Origin: Gammaproteobacteria bacterium
Lineage (GTDB): Bacteria > Pseudomonadota > Gammaproteobacteria > Competibacterales > Competibacteraceae
Assembly (NCBI GenBank): GCA_024235135.1
Contig: JACKMZ010000016.1
Span: 1-45,831 of the forward strand
Length of the DNA: 45,831 bases
Reading direction: 5' to 3'
Part shown: in pieces, positions 31,878 through 41,033 of the stretch
Layout of the letters: each line of letters begins with the position of its first letter
Numbering within the stretch: position 1 is the first letter of the stretch
Made by a program: the position numbers and the translations under genes
The notes under the pieces: model-generated
Databases searched by the model: none
What the model saw: only the letters and a program-made list of their open reading frames with translations
What the model was told of the DNA's origin: nothing

Positions 31878-33203
31878 TTACTGCGGGGGCAAGGGCGGTT
31901 GCTCGGGCGGCAAGGGCGGCGGCAGACTATTGAGCAACAGACTCAGTTCCTCCACTTCCTGGGCGGCCTGCCATTTGGCCATGCCGGGTTTCCAAACCAG
32001 GGTGGCGGCGGTCAGTTGTCCACCTTGAATCTGCTTTTGCAGAGCTTCCATCATGAAAGGTCCGGCCTGTTTGCCATTGATGGACAGAAAGTAGGTCACG
32101 TCACCGCCAGGCAAGGGCGGCGGAGCCTGAGGAAACAAATCCTGTAATTCGTCGATTTCGCCGGCGGCCTGCCAGGTCGCCATGCCTTGTTTCCAAATCA
32201 AGGTGTCGCGGGTCAATTGACCGCCTTCTACCAGTTTGCTCAAAGCCTCCTTGGCGAACGGCCCCGCCTGCTGTTGATTCACGTGTGCGAAATATTGCGC
32301 GGTAGCTGCCGGCATCGGGGGCGGCGCCGAGTCGCCGGCGGGTTGGCTGGCGCCCGCCAGGGTCTGGCCCATTTGCTGGGCCATGACGAAACCCATGCCC
32401 AGCCCCATACTCCCGCCCGCGGCTCCGGGATTCTCGGCGGCCGCGCGCAGGGCTTCGGCCGCCTGGAATTGCGTGTACTGGTGGAGATTGCCGACGATCC
32501 CCATGCTGGATCGCTTATCCATAGCCGCTTCCACTTCCGGCGGTAGAGAAATATTCTCCACCAGCAGTTTGGTCAAACTCAGTCCGTAAGCCTCGAATTC
32601 CGGCGCGATGGTGTTGGTGATGAACTGGCCCAGTTCGGTGTAGTTGGCGGCCAAGTCGAGCACGGGAATCTTGGCCTGGGCAATGGAATTGGAAAACCGC
32701 GAGACGATGATGTTGCGCAGTTGCTCGGCGATTTCCTCGGTCGTGAAATGCCCGTCGGTGCCGACGACCTCCTTGATGAAGGCGGCGGCGTCGGTGACGC
32801 GGAATGCGTAAGTTCCGAAAGCCCGCAGGCGCACCATCTGAAATTCCGGATCGCGCACGATGACCGGATTCTTGGTGCCCCATTTGTAATCGGTGAATTG
32901 CCGAGTGTTGACGAAATACACTTCGGCCTTGAAGGGACTTTGAAAGCCGTACTTCCAACCTTGCAAGGTGGATAGTATCGGCACGTTCTTGGTTTCCAGC
33001 GTGTACATGCCGGGGACGAAGACGTCGGCGATCTGCCCCTCGTTGACGAAGACCGCCATTTGCGCCTGGCGCACGGTCAATTTCGCGCCATATTTGATTT
33101 CGTTGCCGTAACGCTCGAAACGATACACCAGCGTATCGTTGGAATCATCGGTCCATTCGATGACATCGATAAATTCGCCGGTGATCTTGCCCCATAGTGA
33201 CAT
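31878..33203 (-). CDS. SPFH-domain protein with two GYF_2 domains
   Basis: A 441-aa protein. Residues ~30-260 form an SPFH/Band-7-like domain of the YdjI (virion core-like) type, for example GMYTLETKNVPILSTLQGW, FTDYKWGTKNPVIVRDPEF and VENISLPPEVEAAMDKRSS. A Gly/Met/Ala-rich linker follows, then two GYF_2 (DUF4339) repeats, each reading YF...QQAGPF or KQAGPF, GGQLT, and LIWKQGMATW or LVWKPGMAKW, and a Pro-rich tail. GYF domains bind Pro-rich peptides, and the tail itself (PPPLPPEQPPLPPQ) might be bound. It is first in a two-gene operon with the zinc-ribbon protein and is divergent from the MoxR gene. Confidence 0.87.
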   Translation of the reverse strand: MSLWGKITGEFIDVIEWTDDSNDTLVYRFERYGNEIKYGAKLTVRQAQMAVFVNEGQIADVFVPGMYTLETKNVPILSTLQGWKYGFQSPFKAEVYFVNTRQFTDYKWGTKNPVIVRDPEFQMVRLRAFGTYAFRVTDAAAFIKEVVGTDGHFTTEEIAEQLRNIIVSRFSNSIAQAKIPVLDLAANYTELGQFITNTIAPEFEAYGLSLTKLLVENISLPPEVEAAMDKRSSMGIVGNLHQYTQFQAAEALRAAAENPGAAGGSMGLGMGFVMAQQMGQTLAGASQPAGDSAPPPMPAATAQYFAHVNQQQAGPFAKEALSKLVEGGQLTRDTLIWKQGMATWQAAGEIDELQDLFPQAPPPLPGGDVTYFLSINGKQAGPFMMEALQKQIQGGQLTAATLVWKPGMAKWQAAQEVEELSLLLNSLPPPLPPEQPPLPPQ

Positions 33204-33435
33204 GGCTGACTCCTGTGCGCTTGAGTAAATACGGACGGCTATGAAGAAAGTCGTAAAAAGTTAATGAGTTGTCGAGAAATCGCCCGTGCTAACATACTGC
33301 CGGCCTTATTGTTTAATCCATACCTGGGATAAAGTCTACCGGCTGACTGAATCGGCTGTTACCAACCCTGCCCCTTCAATCGCACTGGGGCATCGCTGAC
33401 GAACCAGGCCAGCCAAGAATAGCAGGAAGATCGCC

Positions 33436-34512
33436 ATGACCACACTGTTGCGGGAGCACGCTGAACAACAATTCGCCGTGGAATTCGACGAACTGGCGCA
33501 AGCTGACAACCGTTCTCGTCCACCGAACTGGAAGTTGTCCCCTTGGGCGGTGGCTACCTATCTACTGGGTGGCGTTTTGCCCAATGGCTATCAGATCATC
33601 CCCAAATACATCGGTGACCGGCGTTTGATGGAGGTGGCCATCGCTACTTTGGCGACCGACCGGGCATTGCTGCTGCTGGGTGTGCCGGGCACCGCGAAAA
33701 CCTGGGTGTCCGAGCATCTAGCGGCCGCCGTCTCCGGCGACTCCACGGCGCTGGTTCAGGGTACGGCGGGCACCAGCGAGGAAGCGGTGCGTTATGGCTG
33801 GAACTACGCCCGTTTGCTGGCTGAAGGCCCGTCACTGGAAGCGTTGGTGCCCAGTCCCATCATGCGCTCGATGGAAATGGGCAAGATCGCCCGCCTGGAG
33901 GAATTGACGCGCATACCGGCCGATGTCCAGGATGCGCTGATCACGGTACTGTCTGAAAAAACGCTGCCGATCCCCGAGTTAAACACGGAAATTCAGGCGC
34001 AGAAAGGTTTCAATATCATCGCGACGGCCAACGATCGCGACCGGGGCGTCAACGAACCGTCCAGTGCGCTCAAGCGGCGCTTCAACACGGTCGTACTGCC
34101 TCTGCCCGCCACGCTCGACGAGGAAGTCAGCATCGTCCAACAACGGGTGGAAAGCATTGGAAAAACGCTGGAGTTGCCCGCCGAACCGCCTGCCCTGGAG
34201 GAAATCCGCCGGTTGGTGACCCTGTTTCGGGAACTGCGCAATGGCTTGACGCTGGATGGCAAAACCAAGATTAAATCGCCCAGCGGCACCTTGAGCGTCG
34301 CCGAGGCTATCTCCGTCATGAATAACGGCTTGGCGCTGGCCGCGCACTTCGGTGACGGTCGCCTGCACGCCCAAGACTTGGCGGCAGGATTAGTGGGCGC
34401 CGTGATCAAGGACCCGGTACAGGACCGAATCGTATGGCAGGAATATCTGGAAACCGTGGTCAAGGAGCGCGACGGCTGGAAGGATCTTTATCGAGCCTGT
34501 CGTGAGGTTTGA
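33436..34512 (+). CDS. MoxR-family AAA+ ATPase
   Basis: A 358-aa MoxR-type AAA+ ATPase, a chaperone-like remodeller usually paired with a von Willebrand factor A protein. Walker A is LLGVPGTAKTW, the Walker B region reads GKIARLEELTRIP (an EE where DE is common), sensor 1 is NIIATANDRD and the arginine finger SALKRRFN. ATG 33436 follows AGGAAG. The DUF5682 gene comes 55 bases later. The usual VWA and SWIM partners of this cluster are not present nearby. Confidence 0.88.
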   Translation: MTTLLREHAEQQFAVEFDELAQADNRSRPPNWKLSPWAVATYLLGGVLPNGYQIIPKYIGDRRLMEVAIATLATDRALLLLGVPGTAKTWVSEHLAAAVSGDSTALVQGTAGTSEEAVRYGWNYARLLAEGPSLEALVPSPIMRSMEMGKIARLEELTRIPADVQDALITVLSEKTLPIPELNTEIQAQKGFNIIATANDRDRGVNEPSSALKRRFNTVVLPLPATLDEEVSIVQQRVESIGKTLELPAEPPALEEIRRLVTLFRELRNGLTLDGKTKIKSPSGTLSVAEAISVMNNGLALAAHFGDGRLHAQDLAAGLVGAVIKDPVQDRIVWQEYLETVVKERDGWKDLYRACREV

Positions 34513-34567
34513 GCCGCCTTCCGTTAGCCCTGGCATGTCGCCATCACACCGTCACGCATCCTGACCG

Positions 34568-36847
34568 ATGACATCAGACAATCCATTCACCCTCCTTGGC
34601 ATTCGCCATCACGGCCCCGGCTCGGCGCGTAGCGTCAGACACGCGCTGGAGGAATTGCAACCGGACATGATTCTGGTGGAAGGCCCACCCGATGCCGAGG
34701 ATCTGTTACCCCTGGCCGGGCAGCCCGGTATGCGGCCACCGGTGGCGCTTTTGATTTACCTGCCGGACCAGCCGCAGCGCGCCGTTTATTATCCCTTCGC
34801 CGAATTTTCCCCGGAATGGCAAGCCATCCAATACGGATTGCGGCACGCTGTTCCCGTGCGCTTCATGGATCTGCCCCAGGCCCAGCGATTGGCTCTTCCC
34901 GAGGACAGTCCGCCGGATACGCCCGATGCCACATGGCAAGACGCCCAGGAAGATGCCGCCGATCCCCCTCCTCCCACCCCCTTGTTGCGTCAGGACCCTT
35001 TGAGCTGGGTAGCCCATGTCACGGGTTACGGGGATGGAGAACGTTGGTGGGAACATCTGATCGAGCAACGGCAAGATAACCGGGACGTTTTTCAAGCCAT
35101 TCTGGAATTGATGACCGCGTTGCGCGCGGAAGCCACACCGGAACCGCCGGAACCGCATGAAGCCCTGCGCGAAGCCTTCATGCGGAAAGTCATGAGACAG
35201 GCCCAACGCCAGGGCTGTGAACGCATCGCCGTCGTGTGCGGCGCTTGGCATGTACCGGCTTTGCTGCGGATGCCATCCGCCAAAGAAGATGACGCCCTAT
35301 TAAAGGGTCTGCCGAAAGTTAAAGTCACCGCCACCTGGGTGCCCTGGACCCATGGCCGTCTGACCTACGCCAGCGGCTACGGGGCCGGTATAGAAGCGCC
35401 GGGTTTCTACCAACATCTTTGGGATACGCCGGAACGGGTCAGCGTGGGCTGGCTGAGCAGGGTTGCGCAGCTGTTACGGGAGCATGATCTCAATGCTTCG
35501 ACAGCCAGCGTTATCGAAGCGGTACGTTTGGCCGACACCTTGGCGTCCTTGCGTGGGCGCGCGTTGCCTGATCTTAGCGATCTCAACGAAGCGACCCAAG
35601 CCGTGTTCTGCGCGGGTGACAGTCTTCCCCTGCGGTTGATCCACGAGCAGTTGACGGTGGGCGAATGCCTTGGGCAAATCCCCGAAGCAACGCCCATGTT
35701 ACCTTTGCAGCAAGATTTGCTGCGCTTGCAGAAACGATTGCGGCTACCGGCCGAGGCCAGCCAACGCGTACTCGAACTGGATTTACGTAAGTCCAATGAC
35801 CTGGAACGCAGCCAGATGCTGCATCGACTCCATCTGCTGAGCATCCCCTGGGGGCAAGGCGAGCGGACGAGCGGCAAGGGGACATTCAAGGAGAACTGGC
35901 GCCTACAGTGGAAACCGGAACTGGCCGTGGCGCTGATCGAGGCCAATGTTTGGGGCAACACGCTGGTGGACGCCGCCACCGCATTCACCCAGGATCGGGT
36001 GCGGCATAGCGAGCAACTCACCGAGTTGACCCACCTCACCGAACAGGTTCTGTTGGCCGACCTGCCCGCGACGATGGGCGAACTCATGACGCGCCTGCAG
36101 AACGTGGCCGCCGTGACCAGCGACATTCCGCACCTGCTGGAAGCTTTGCCGCCCTTGGCCAATATCCTGCGTTACGGCAACGTGCGCCAGACGGACACCG
36201 GGCTGGTCGCACAGGTGGTAAACGGCCTGGCGACACGCATTTGCATCGGCTTGCCAGCGGCCTGCTCGGCTCTGGACGATGAAGCGGCGCAATCGATGTT
36301 TTCGCGTTTGCTGACCTTCAACAACGCCTTGACGCTGCTCCAGGACGACCAGCAATTGCAACAATGGCGGGCCGTCCTACAGCGTTTGGTTCGACAACAA
36401 GGATTGCATGGATTGTTGGCCGGACGCGGTTGTCGGCTCTTGTTCGAACAGAACGAATTGGATGTCGCGGCCGTTGAGGAATACATGGCGCTAGCGATCT
36501 CGATGGCGAACGAACCGCATTCGGCGGCGTCCTGGATAGAAGGGTTTCTGCATGGCAGTGGCCTGATACTGCTGCATCACGAAGGGTTGTGGCGTATTTT
36601 GGATCACTGGGTGATGAATCTTCGGGAAGACGCCTTTCTCCCCTTGCTCCCTTTGATCCGCCGGACTTTCGCCACTTTTTCCGCGGCGGAACGACGGCAG
36701 ATGGGCGCCCGTTTGCAACAAGGCCCGCAACAACTTCTCGACTCACGAAACGATGTGGATGACTTCGAGGAAACACGCGGCAATGGCGTGCTACCTCTGG
36801 TCATGCAGTTATTGGGTCTGAACGAAGAAAATCCTTCGGGAGCATAA
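34568..36847 (+). CDS. DUF5682 family protein
   Basis: A 759-aa soluble protein. It begins with LLGIRHHGPGSARSVRHAL and ILVEGPPDAEDLL, and has CGAWHVPALLR near residue 225. These are the DUF5682 signatures, with His/Glu motifs placed as in TraB/erythromycin-esterase-like folds, so a hydrolytic or metal-binding activity is possible but unproven. The rest is Leu-rich helical repeat-like sequence. The family travels with MoxR ATPases, as here, in loci that usually also encode SWIM and VWA proteins. The start is ATG 34568; ribosome site is weak. Confidence 0.85.
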   Translation: MTSDNPFTLLGIRHHGPGSARSVRHALEELQPDMILVEGPPDAEDLLPLAGQPGMRPPVALLIYLPDQPQRAVYYPFAEFSPEWQAIQYGLRHAVPVRFMDLPQAQRLALPEDSPPDTPDATWQDAQEDAADPPPPTPLLRQDPLSWVAHVTGYGDGERWWEHLIEQRQDNRDVFQAILELMTALRAEATPEPPEPHEALREAFMRKVMRQAQRQGCERIAVVCGAWHVPALLRMPSAKEDDALLKGLPKVKVTATWVPWTHGRLTYASGYGAGIEAPGFYQHLWDTPERVSVGWLSRVAQLLREHDLNASTASVIEAVRLADTLASLRGRALPDLSDLNEATQAVFCAGDSLPLRLIHEQLTVGECLGQIPEATPMLPLQQDLLRLQKRLRLPAEASQRVLELDLRKSNDLERSQMLHRLHLLSIPWGQGERTSGKGTFKENWRLQWKPELAVALIEANVWGNTLVDAATAFTQDRVRHSEQLTELTHLTEQVLLADLPATMGELMTRLQNVAAVTSDIPHLLEALPPLANILRYGNVRQTDTGLVAQVVNGLATRICIGLPAACSALDDEAAQSMFSRLLTFNNALTLLQDDQQLQQWRAVLQRLVRQQGLHGLLAGRGCRLLFEQNELDVAAVEEYMALAISMANEPHSAASWIEGFLHGSGLILLHHEGLWRILDHWVMNLREDAFLPLLPLIRRTFATFSAAERRQMGARLQQGPQQLLDSRNDVDDFEETRGNGVLPLVMQLLGLNEENPSGA

Positions 36848-36994
36848 CTCCCCCGGCCGTCAACCGTCACGACGCGCCTTCCACCGTCTCCTCGCCCGGC
36901 CCTTCGAGCGCCCCCGACAAGTGAGTACCTGCGTTTCTATCTCCTATAATGGAGTGGTCTCAACTTAGCGAAGGTTCAAACCGAACGACCGACT

Positions 36995-38188
36995 ATGAAT
37001 ATCCAATCATTCACGCCTCCCAACCGTATTCTTATGGGGCCCGGTCCCTCCAACATTCATCCCCGGGTGCTCAAGGCCATGGGAGCCCCCATCATCGGGC
37101 ACCTGGACCCGGTCTTCATCGACATGATGGATGAGTTGAAAAGCCTACTGCAGTATGCGTTTCAGACCCGCAACGCCTTGACCATGCCCATTTCCGGTCC
37201 AGGCTCCGCCGGTATGGAAGCGTGTTTCGTCAATCTGGTTCAACCCGACGACAAGGTGGTCGTATGCCGCAACGGCGTGTTCGGTAGCCGCATGCTGGAA
37301 AATGTGACACGCACTCGCGGTAGACCCGTGGTTGTGGACGACACCTGGGGCGAGCCGGTCGATCCGCAGAAACTGGACGATGCGCTCAAAGCCAATCCCG
37401 ACGCGCAACTCGTGGCTTTCGTGCACGCCGAGACGTCCACCGGGGCTTGCTCGGACGTGGCGACGCTGGTGGAAATCGCGCACCGCCATGGCTGCCTGGC
37501 TATCGTGGACTCGGTCACGGCCCTGGGCGGCTCGCCCCTCAAGGTCGACGAATGGGGGGTGGACGCCATTTATTCAGGCACGCAGAAGTGCTTGTCCTGC
37601 GTACCGGGCCTGGCCCCTCTCAGTTTCAACGAAGCCGCCGTGGAACGTCTGAAGAAACGTAGCGAACCGGTCCAAAGCTGGTTTCTCGACCTGAATTTAC
37701 TGGTGGGCTATTGGGCCGCCGGCGCCAAACGCGCCTACCATCACACCGCCCCGATCAATTCGCTGTATGCCTTGCACGAGGCGCTGGTTATGCTGCGCGA
37801 GGAAGGCTTGGAAAACGCCTGGGCACGGCACCGGCATCATCATCTGGCGCTCAAGGCCGGGTTGGAAACACTGGGCATCCGCTTCGTCGTGGACGCCGCA
37901 TATCGCCTGCCGCAACTCAATGCCGTTTATGTCCCCGATGGCGTGGACGAAGCGTTGGTCCGCCAGCGGCTGTTGAATGAATTCAACCTGGAAATCGGCG
38001 CCGGCCTCGGCGCCCTGGCCGGCAAGGCTTGGCGCATCGGTTTAATGGGCCATACCTGCAGCAAAGACAATGTGTTGCTATGCCTGCGCGCGCTCAATAG
38101 CATCCTGTCCGACGTCGGACTCGGCATCCAATCGGGCGCCGCCGAAGCAGCGGCTCGCACCTATTACCGGCAGACGAACGGCAACTAA
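36995..38188 (+). CDS. Class V aminotransferase, alanine/serine-glyoxylate type
   Basis: A 397-aa PLP enzyme close in pattern to eukaryotic-type alanine-glyoxylate aminotransferase. Signatures are LMGPGPSNIHPRVLKAMG at the start, SGPGSAGMEA, AETSTGA, VDSVTALGG, the PLP lysine in YSGTQKCLSCVPG, and the late RIGLMGHTC carboxylate-binding Arg. Likely reaction: transfer of an amino group from Ala or Ser to glyoxylate. Serine-pyruvate or related variants are possible. The gene has no operon partner; its 3' end overlaps the DUF533 gene by 4 bases on the other strand. Confidence 0.88.
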   Translation: MNIQSFTPPNRILMGPGPSNIHPRVLKAMGAPIIGHLDPVFIDMMDELKSLLQYAFQTRNALTMPISGPGSAGMEACFVNLVQPDDKVVVCRNGVFGSRMLENVTRTRGRPVVVDDTWGEPVDPQKLDDALKANPDAQLVAFVHAETSTGACSDVATLVEIAHRHGCLAIVDSVTALGGSPLKVDEWGVDAIYSGTQKCLSCVPGLAPLSFNEAAVERLKKRSEPVQSWFLDLNLLVGYWAAGAKRAYHHTAPINSLYALHEALVMLREEGLENAWARHRHHHLALKAGLETLGIRFVVDAAYRLPQLNAVYVPDGVDEALVRQRLLNEFNLEIGAGLGALAGKAWRIGLMGHTCSKDNVLLCLRALNSILSDVGLGIQSGAAEAAARTYYRQTNGN

Positions 38189-38856
38189 GCGTAGATCCTC
38201 ACCACGCCCAAGTCATCATGAACACGGTTGATCAACGCCTCTGTCAGAGCCAACCGTCGGGTCAGGGTTTTCAGGTATTTCACTTCGGCGCTGGAGTCCA
38301 GTTCGATGGCGAGCAAAGAGGCAGTATAGATTTGCGTAGCCAATGCAGGCGAGGGATTGCCCAATTCCCGCAACCACCGATCCAGGTCCAAGGATTCCCG
38401 CATCTCCGCTTCCAGAAATCCTCGTTCCTCGGGTCCCACATCCACCAAGCGGCCCAGAATGCGTTCCCGCTCATCGGCGTCGATTTGCCCGTCGGCCTTG
38501 GCCGCCGTAATCATGGCTCGTATCAATAACACGGCATCCGATTCACTGGCCATGGATGGCGGTGGGGGCGCCGGAGGTGGGGGCGAAGGCGGTGTTGCGA
38601 TACTCTCGGGCGGTGGCGGGGGTGGCGGGGGTTGGGAAGGCGCTGCTACCGTCCCCGATGATGGTGGCGGACCGGCGTTTTGTCGCTGTTGGGAAAAATG
38701 TTCGACCGCTCCTACTGCGACGCCACCCAACAAAGCCATGGCGCCTAGCCGGCTACTGCTAAGACCGCTACCGGTGGCGAGCCGACGCAAGGTTCTGGCG
38801 GACGAGGATGATTGGCTGTACAGCAGACTATTCAACAGTCGGTTAGGATCGAACAT
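38185..38856 (-). CDS. DUF533/TerB-like protein with polyproline linker
   Basis: A 223-aa protein of the YebE/DUF533 type. A short N-terminus with a small hydrophobic stretch (LGAMALLGGVAVGAVEHF) is followed by a ~45-residue Pro-rich linker with runs of 8 and 4-6 prolines. The C-terminal half is the TerB-like helical bundle with AMITAAKADGQIDADERERI, whose DGQID acidic loop is typical, and LDSSAEVKYLKTLTRRLAL. AGGAGAGG precedes the ATG. The Pro-rich linker could be a ligand for the GYF domains of the SPFH protein encoded 5 kb away (inference). Confidence 0.82.
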   Translation of the reverse strand: MFDPNRLLNSLLYSQSSSSARTLRRLATGSGLSSSRLGAMALLGGVAVGAVEHFSQQRQNAGPPPSSGTVAAPSQPPPPPPPPESIATPPSPPPPAPPPPSMASESDAVLLIRAMITAAKADGQIDADERERILGRLVDVGPEERGFLEAEMRESLDLDRWLRELGNPSPALATQIYTASLLAIELDSSAEVKYLKTLTRRLALTEALINRVHDDLGVVRIYA

Positions 38857-39307
38857 GGCTTATCCTCCTCTCCTGATGCGAAACAGCCGCCACGGCGGCT
38901 ATTTGCCCCAGGCCGCGCGATCATGTAGGTTTATAATTTTCGGAAAACTTAACATAATTACGCGTAAATTACGCTACAGACCTTATGTATGCGAATAGAA
39001 TGCACACCGAATCTTTCTCCGATACCTAATCTTTCGAAAATTGGCTTTGGCGGCATAAACGACTTTTTCTAATAAGGCCGCCATCAGTATGGAGCGACGC
39101 AGTTGCCCATTTCCGGGAATGGGGGCCAGGACGGTAGTGGTCGAATCAGGCGTTGCCAGCTCCTTCCATCATGAACTTCCAGCGCCGGAAGGTATGACGG
39201 CTATTGAAAGAGCAATACAACCCTGGGATGTCGTTAATGACACTATCCGTAGCGTTGCCGTTATCCAATGAACCCTATCAACCTTTCAAGGCCATCAGGA
39301 GGCCCCT
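38857..39307. other. Intergenic region before the receiver-domain gene
   Basis: About 450 bases between divergent genes. A GC hairpin, AGCCGC with GCGGCT, lies at about 38885-38900, close to the DUF533 start. An AT-rich semi-palindrome around TAATTACGCGTAAATTA (about 38954-38970) may be a promoter or operator. A 60-codon frame at 39089 has no ribosome site and is not supported. AGGAGG at 39297-39302 serves the next gene. Confidence 0.35.
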
Positions 39308-40459
39308 ATGAACATCGATAAGGCGTTGGTGGTGGACGATTCCAAAGTCGCCCATCTGACCCTGCGAAAATTGCTGGTGGAAAGAAACATCCAAGTGGAC
39401 TGGGTCGGTTCCGGCGAAGAAGCCGTCACTTATATGTCCAAGCAACGACCCGACATTATTTTCATGGATGTCATGATGCCGGGGATGGACGGTTTCGAAA
39501 CGACGCAGGCATTAACCAGCGATGGCGGCAGCACTCCACCGCCGCCGATCATCATGTGCTCGGCCAACGCCACTGACGAGGATAAGGAAACGGCCCGGCA
39601 GAGCGGCGCCAGCGGTTTTTTGTCCAAGCCCTATACCCCGGCGCAGATGGACCAGATTCTGAACATGGTTCGAGAAATGGACGCTTCGCACGCCGAGGCC
39701 CCCGTCCCCGCCACGCCCCCTGTGGTGGAAGAGCCGTCCATCGCGGAACCGGAACCCGTCTCGGCGCTCGTTACTCCCGTACCGATCGGCGCATCCGTCG
39801 AGCCTGTCTCCACGATTCCGGAACCGATCTCGACGCCTCCCGAACTAGCGGCCTATGTGCCGACCCTGGAACGCTTGGCCAACACGGCGGCGGAGCAGGT
39901 GGCCCGCCGGATCGCCACGGACGTGGCGCGCGCGACGGCCGAGCAGGCGACTCGCTCCCTGACCGAGGAAATGCGCAAAGTCGCTCGCACGGCCCTGCAG
40001 TCCGCTCAAGAGGAAGCCAAAAAAGTCGCCGCCGATACGGCTTGGAATACGGCCACCGAAGCGGCTCAAGTCAGCGCCGCCAAGGCCGCCAAGGCGATCG
40101 CTGAACAGGCCGCCCGTACCGTCGGGGAGGAAGCCGCCCAGCACAGCGTGGCCCGCACCATTGCCTCGGTGCGTGACGAACTGACGGGGAACCTCGAACA
40201 GCAAATCGCCCTCGCGGTCCATGGTGCGCTGGAACAATTCATGGCGAGCGAGGATTTGAAACAGCGACTCGCCCAGATCGCCAAGGAAGCGGTACTGCCC
40301 AAGGCGGAATTCCGCGCCCGTGAAATCGCTGTGGAAGCGGCACAGGAGGCATCCGCCCCAGCGATGCAGGCAAGCAAACGCGGTACGTTGGCCATGGCAT
40401 TGGGTGGGCTTGGATTAGTATTGGCGTTGGTTGCCATCGCCCTACCGTTCATTTTATGA
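39308..40459 (+). CDS. Receiver domain fused to Ala-rich coiled coil and C-terminal membrane anchor
   Basis: A 383-aa protein. Residues 1-120 form a CheY-like receiver: acidic pair in VVDDSKVAH, phospho-Asp in IIFMDVMMPGMDG, Ser/Thr switch in MCSANATD and Lys in LSKPYTP. A Pro/Val/Glu-rich linker (about 125-180) follows. The next ~180 residues are Ala/Glu/Lys/Arg-rich and should form one long helix or coiled coil (for example AEQATRSLTEEMRKVARTAL). The protein ends in a single transmembrane helix, LAMALGGLGLVLALVAIALPFIL, making it tail-anchored. No DNA-binding or enzymatic output is present. AGGAGG precedes the ATG. Signal output is unknown. Confidence 0.85.
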   Translation: MNIDKALVVDDSKVAHLTLRKLLVERNIQVDWVGSGEEAVTYMSKQRPDIIFMDVMMPGMDGFETTQALTSDGGSTPPPPIIMCSANATDEDKETARQSGASGFLSKPYTPAQMDQILNMVREMDASHAEAPVPATPPVVEEPSIAEPEPVSALVTPVPIGASVEPVSTIPEPISTPPELAAYVPTLERLANTAAEQVARRIATDVARATAEQATRSLTEEMRKVARTALQSAQEEAKKVAADTAWNTATEAAQVSAAKAAKAIAEQAARTVGEEAAQHSVARTIASVRDELTGNLEQQIALAVHGALEQFMASEDLKQRLAQIAKEAVLPKAEFRAREIAVEAAQEASAPAMQASKRGTLAMALGGLGLVLALVAIALPFIL

Positions 40460-40526
40460 ATTATGACGACTCGCGCATGACTTCCGTACCCATAACCATT
40501 TATCGTCGATCCTCCAGGCGGTCGTT

Positions 40527-41033
40527 ATGAATGCCACCACGGATTACGCTGATTTCTCGCAGCTCTACAAAACCATCTGCCGTTTCGATCGGTTCTTGGG
40601 CCTGGAGTTGGAAGTCTTGCAACCGGGGAAAATTATTTACCGGCTGGCGGTGGTCGAGAACCATCTGAGCATGCCGCCGGCCTGCCATGGTGGCGTGATC
40701 GCCGCCATGATGGATTCCACGCTCGGTGTGACCGCACTATCTTGGGCGGTCGCCCAGGGCAAGCTTTGCGCGACCGTGGAATTCAAGACACATTTCTTTT
40801 CTCAGGTAAAGGAAGGAGATCGCCTACAGGGCACCGGCGAGATCGACTTTACCGGAAGCAGTCTGGTCGTGCCCACCGCCGAAATCATGGACATTACCAC
40901 GAACCGCTTGGTGGCCAAGGGCATGGGGACTTTTACACTTTATCCCATTACCAAGAAGAAGGAGCTGTTGGAGCTGCTGGCCAAGGGTAAGGCCGACGAT
41001 CAGCTCCAACAAGATAACCCGTTGAAGACCTAG
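40527..41033 (+). CDS. PaaI-type hotdog thioesterase
   Basis: A 168-aa hotdog-fold thioesterase. The active-site region is PPACHGGVIAAMMDSTLGVTA, with the HGG turn and the Asp of the helix, followed by CATVEFKTHFFSQVKEGDRL and LVVPTAEIMD on the strands. Such enzymes hydrolyse acyl-CoA or aryl-CoA thioesters; the substrate is not readable. No strong ribosome site is visible before ATG 40527. The stop overlaps by 4 bases the end of phoD on the other strand. Confidence 0.83.
   Translation: MNATTDYADFSQLYKTICRFDRFLGLELEVLQPGKIIYRLAVVENHLSMPPACHGGVIAAMMDSTLGVTALSWAVAQGKLCATVEFKTHFFSQVKEGDRLQGTGEIDFTGSSLVVPTAEIMDITTNRLVAKGMGTFTLYPITKKKELLELLAKGKADDQLQQDNPLKT

Noticed and set aside
39089..39271. 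60-codon frame upstream of the receiver-domain gene
   Set aside because: No ribosome site, no recognisable motif, and the stretch overlaps a likely promoter region.
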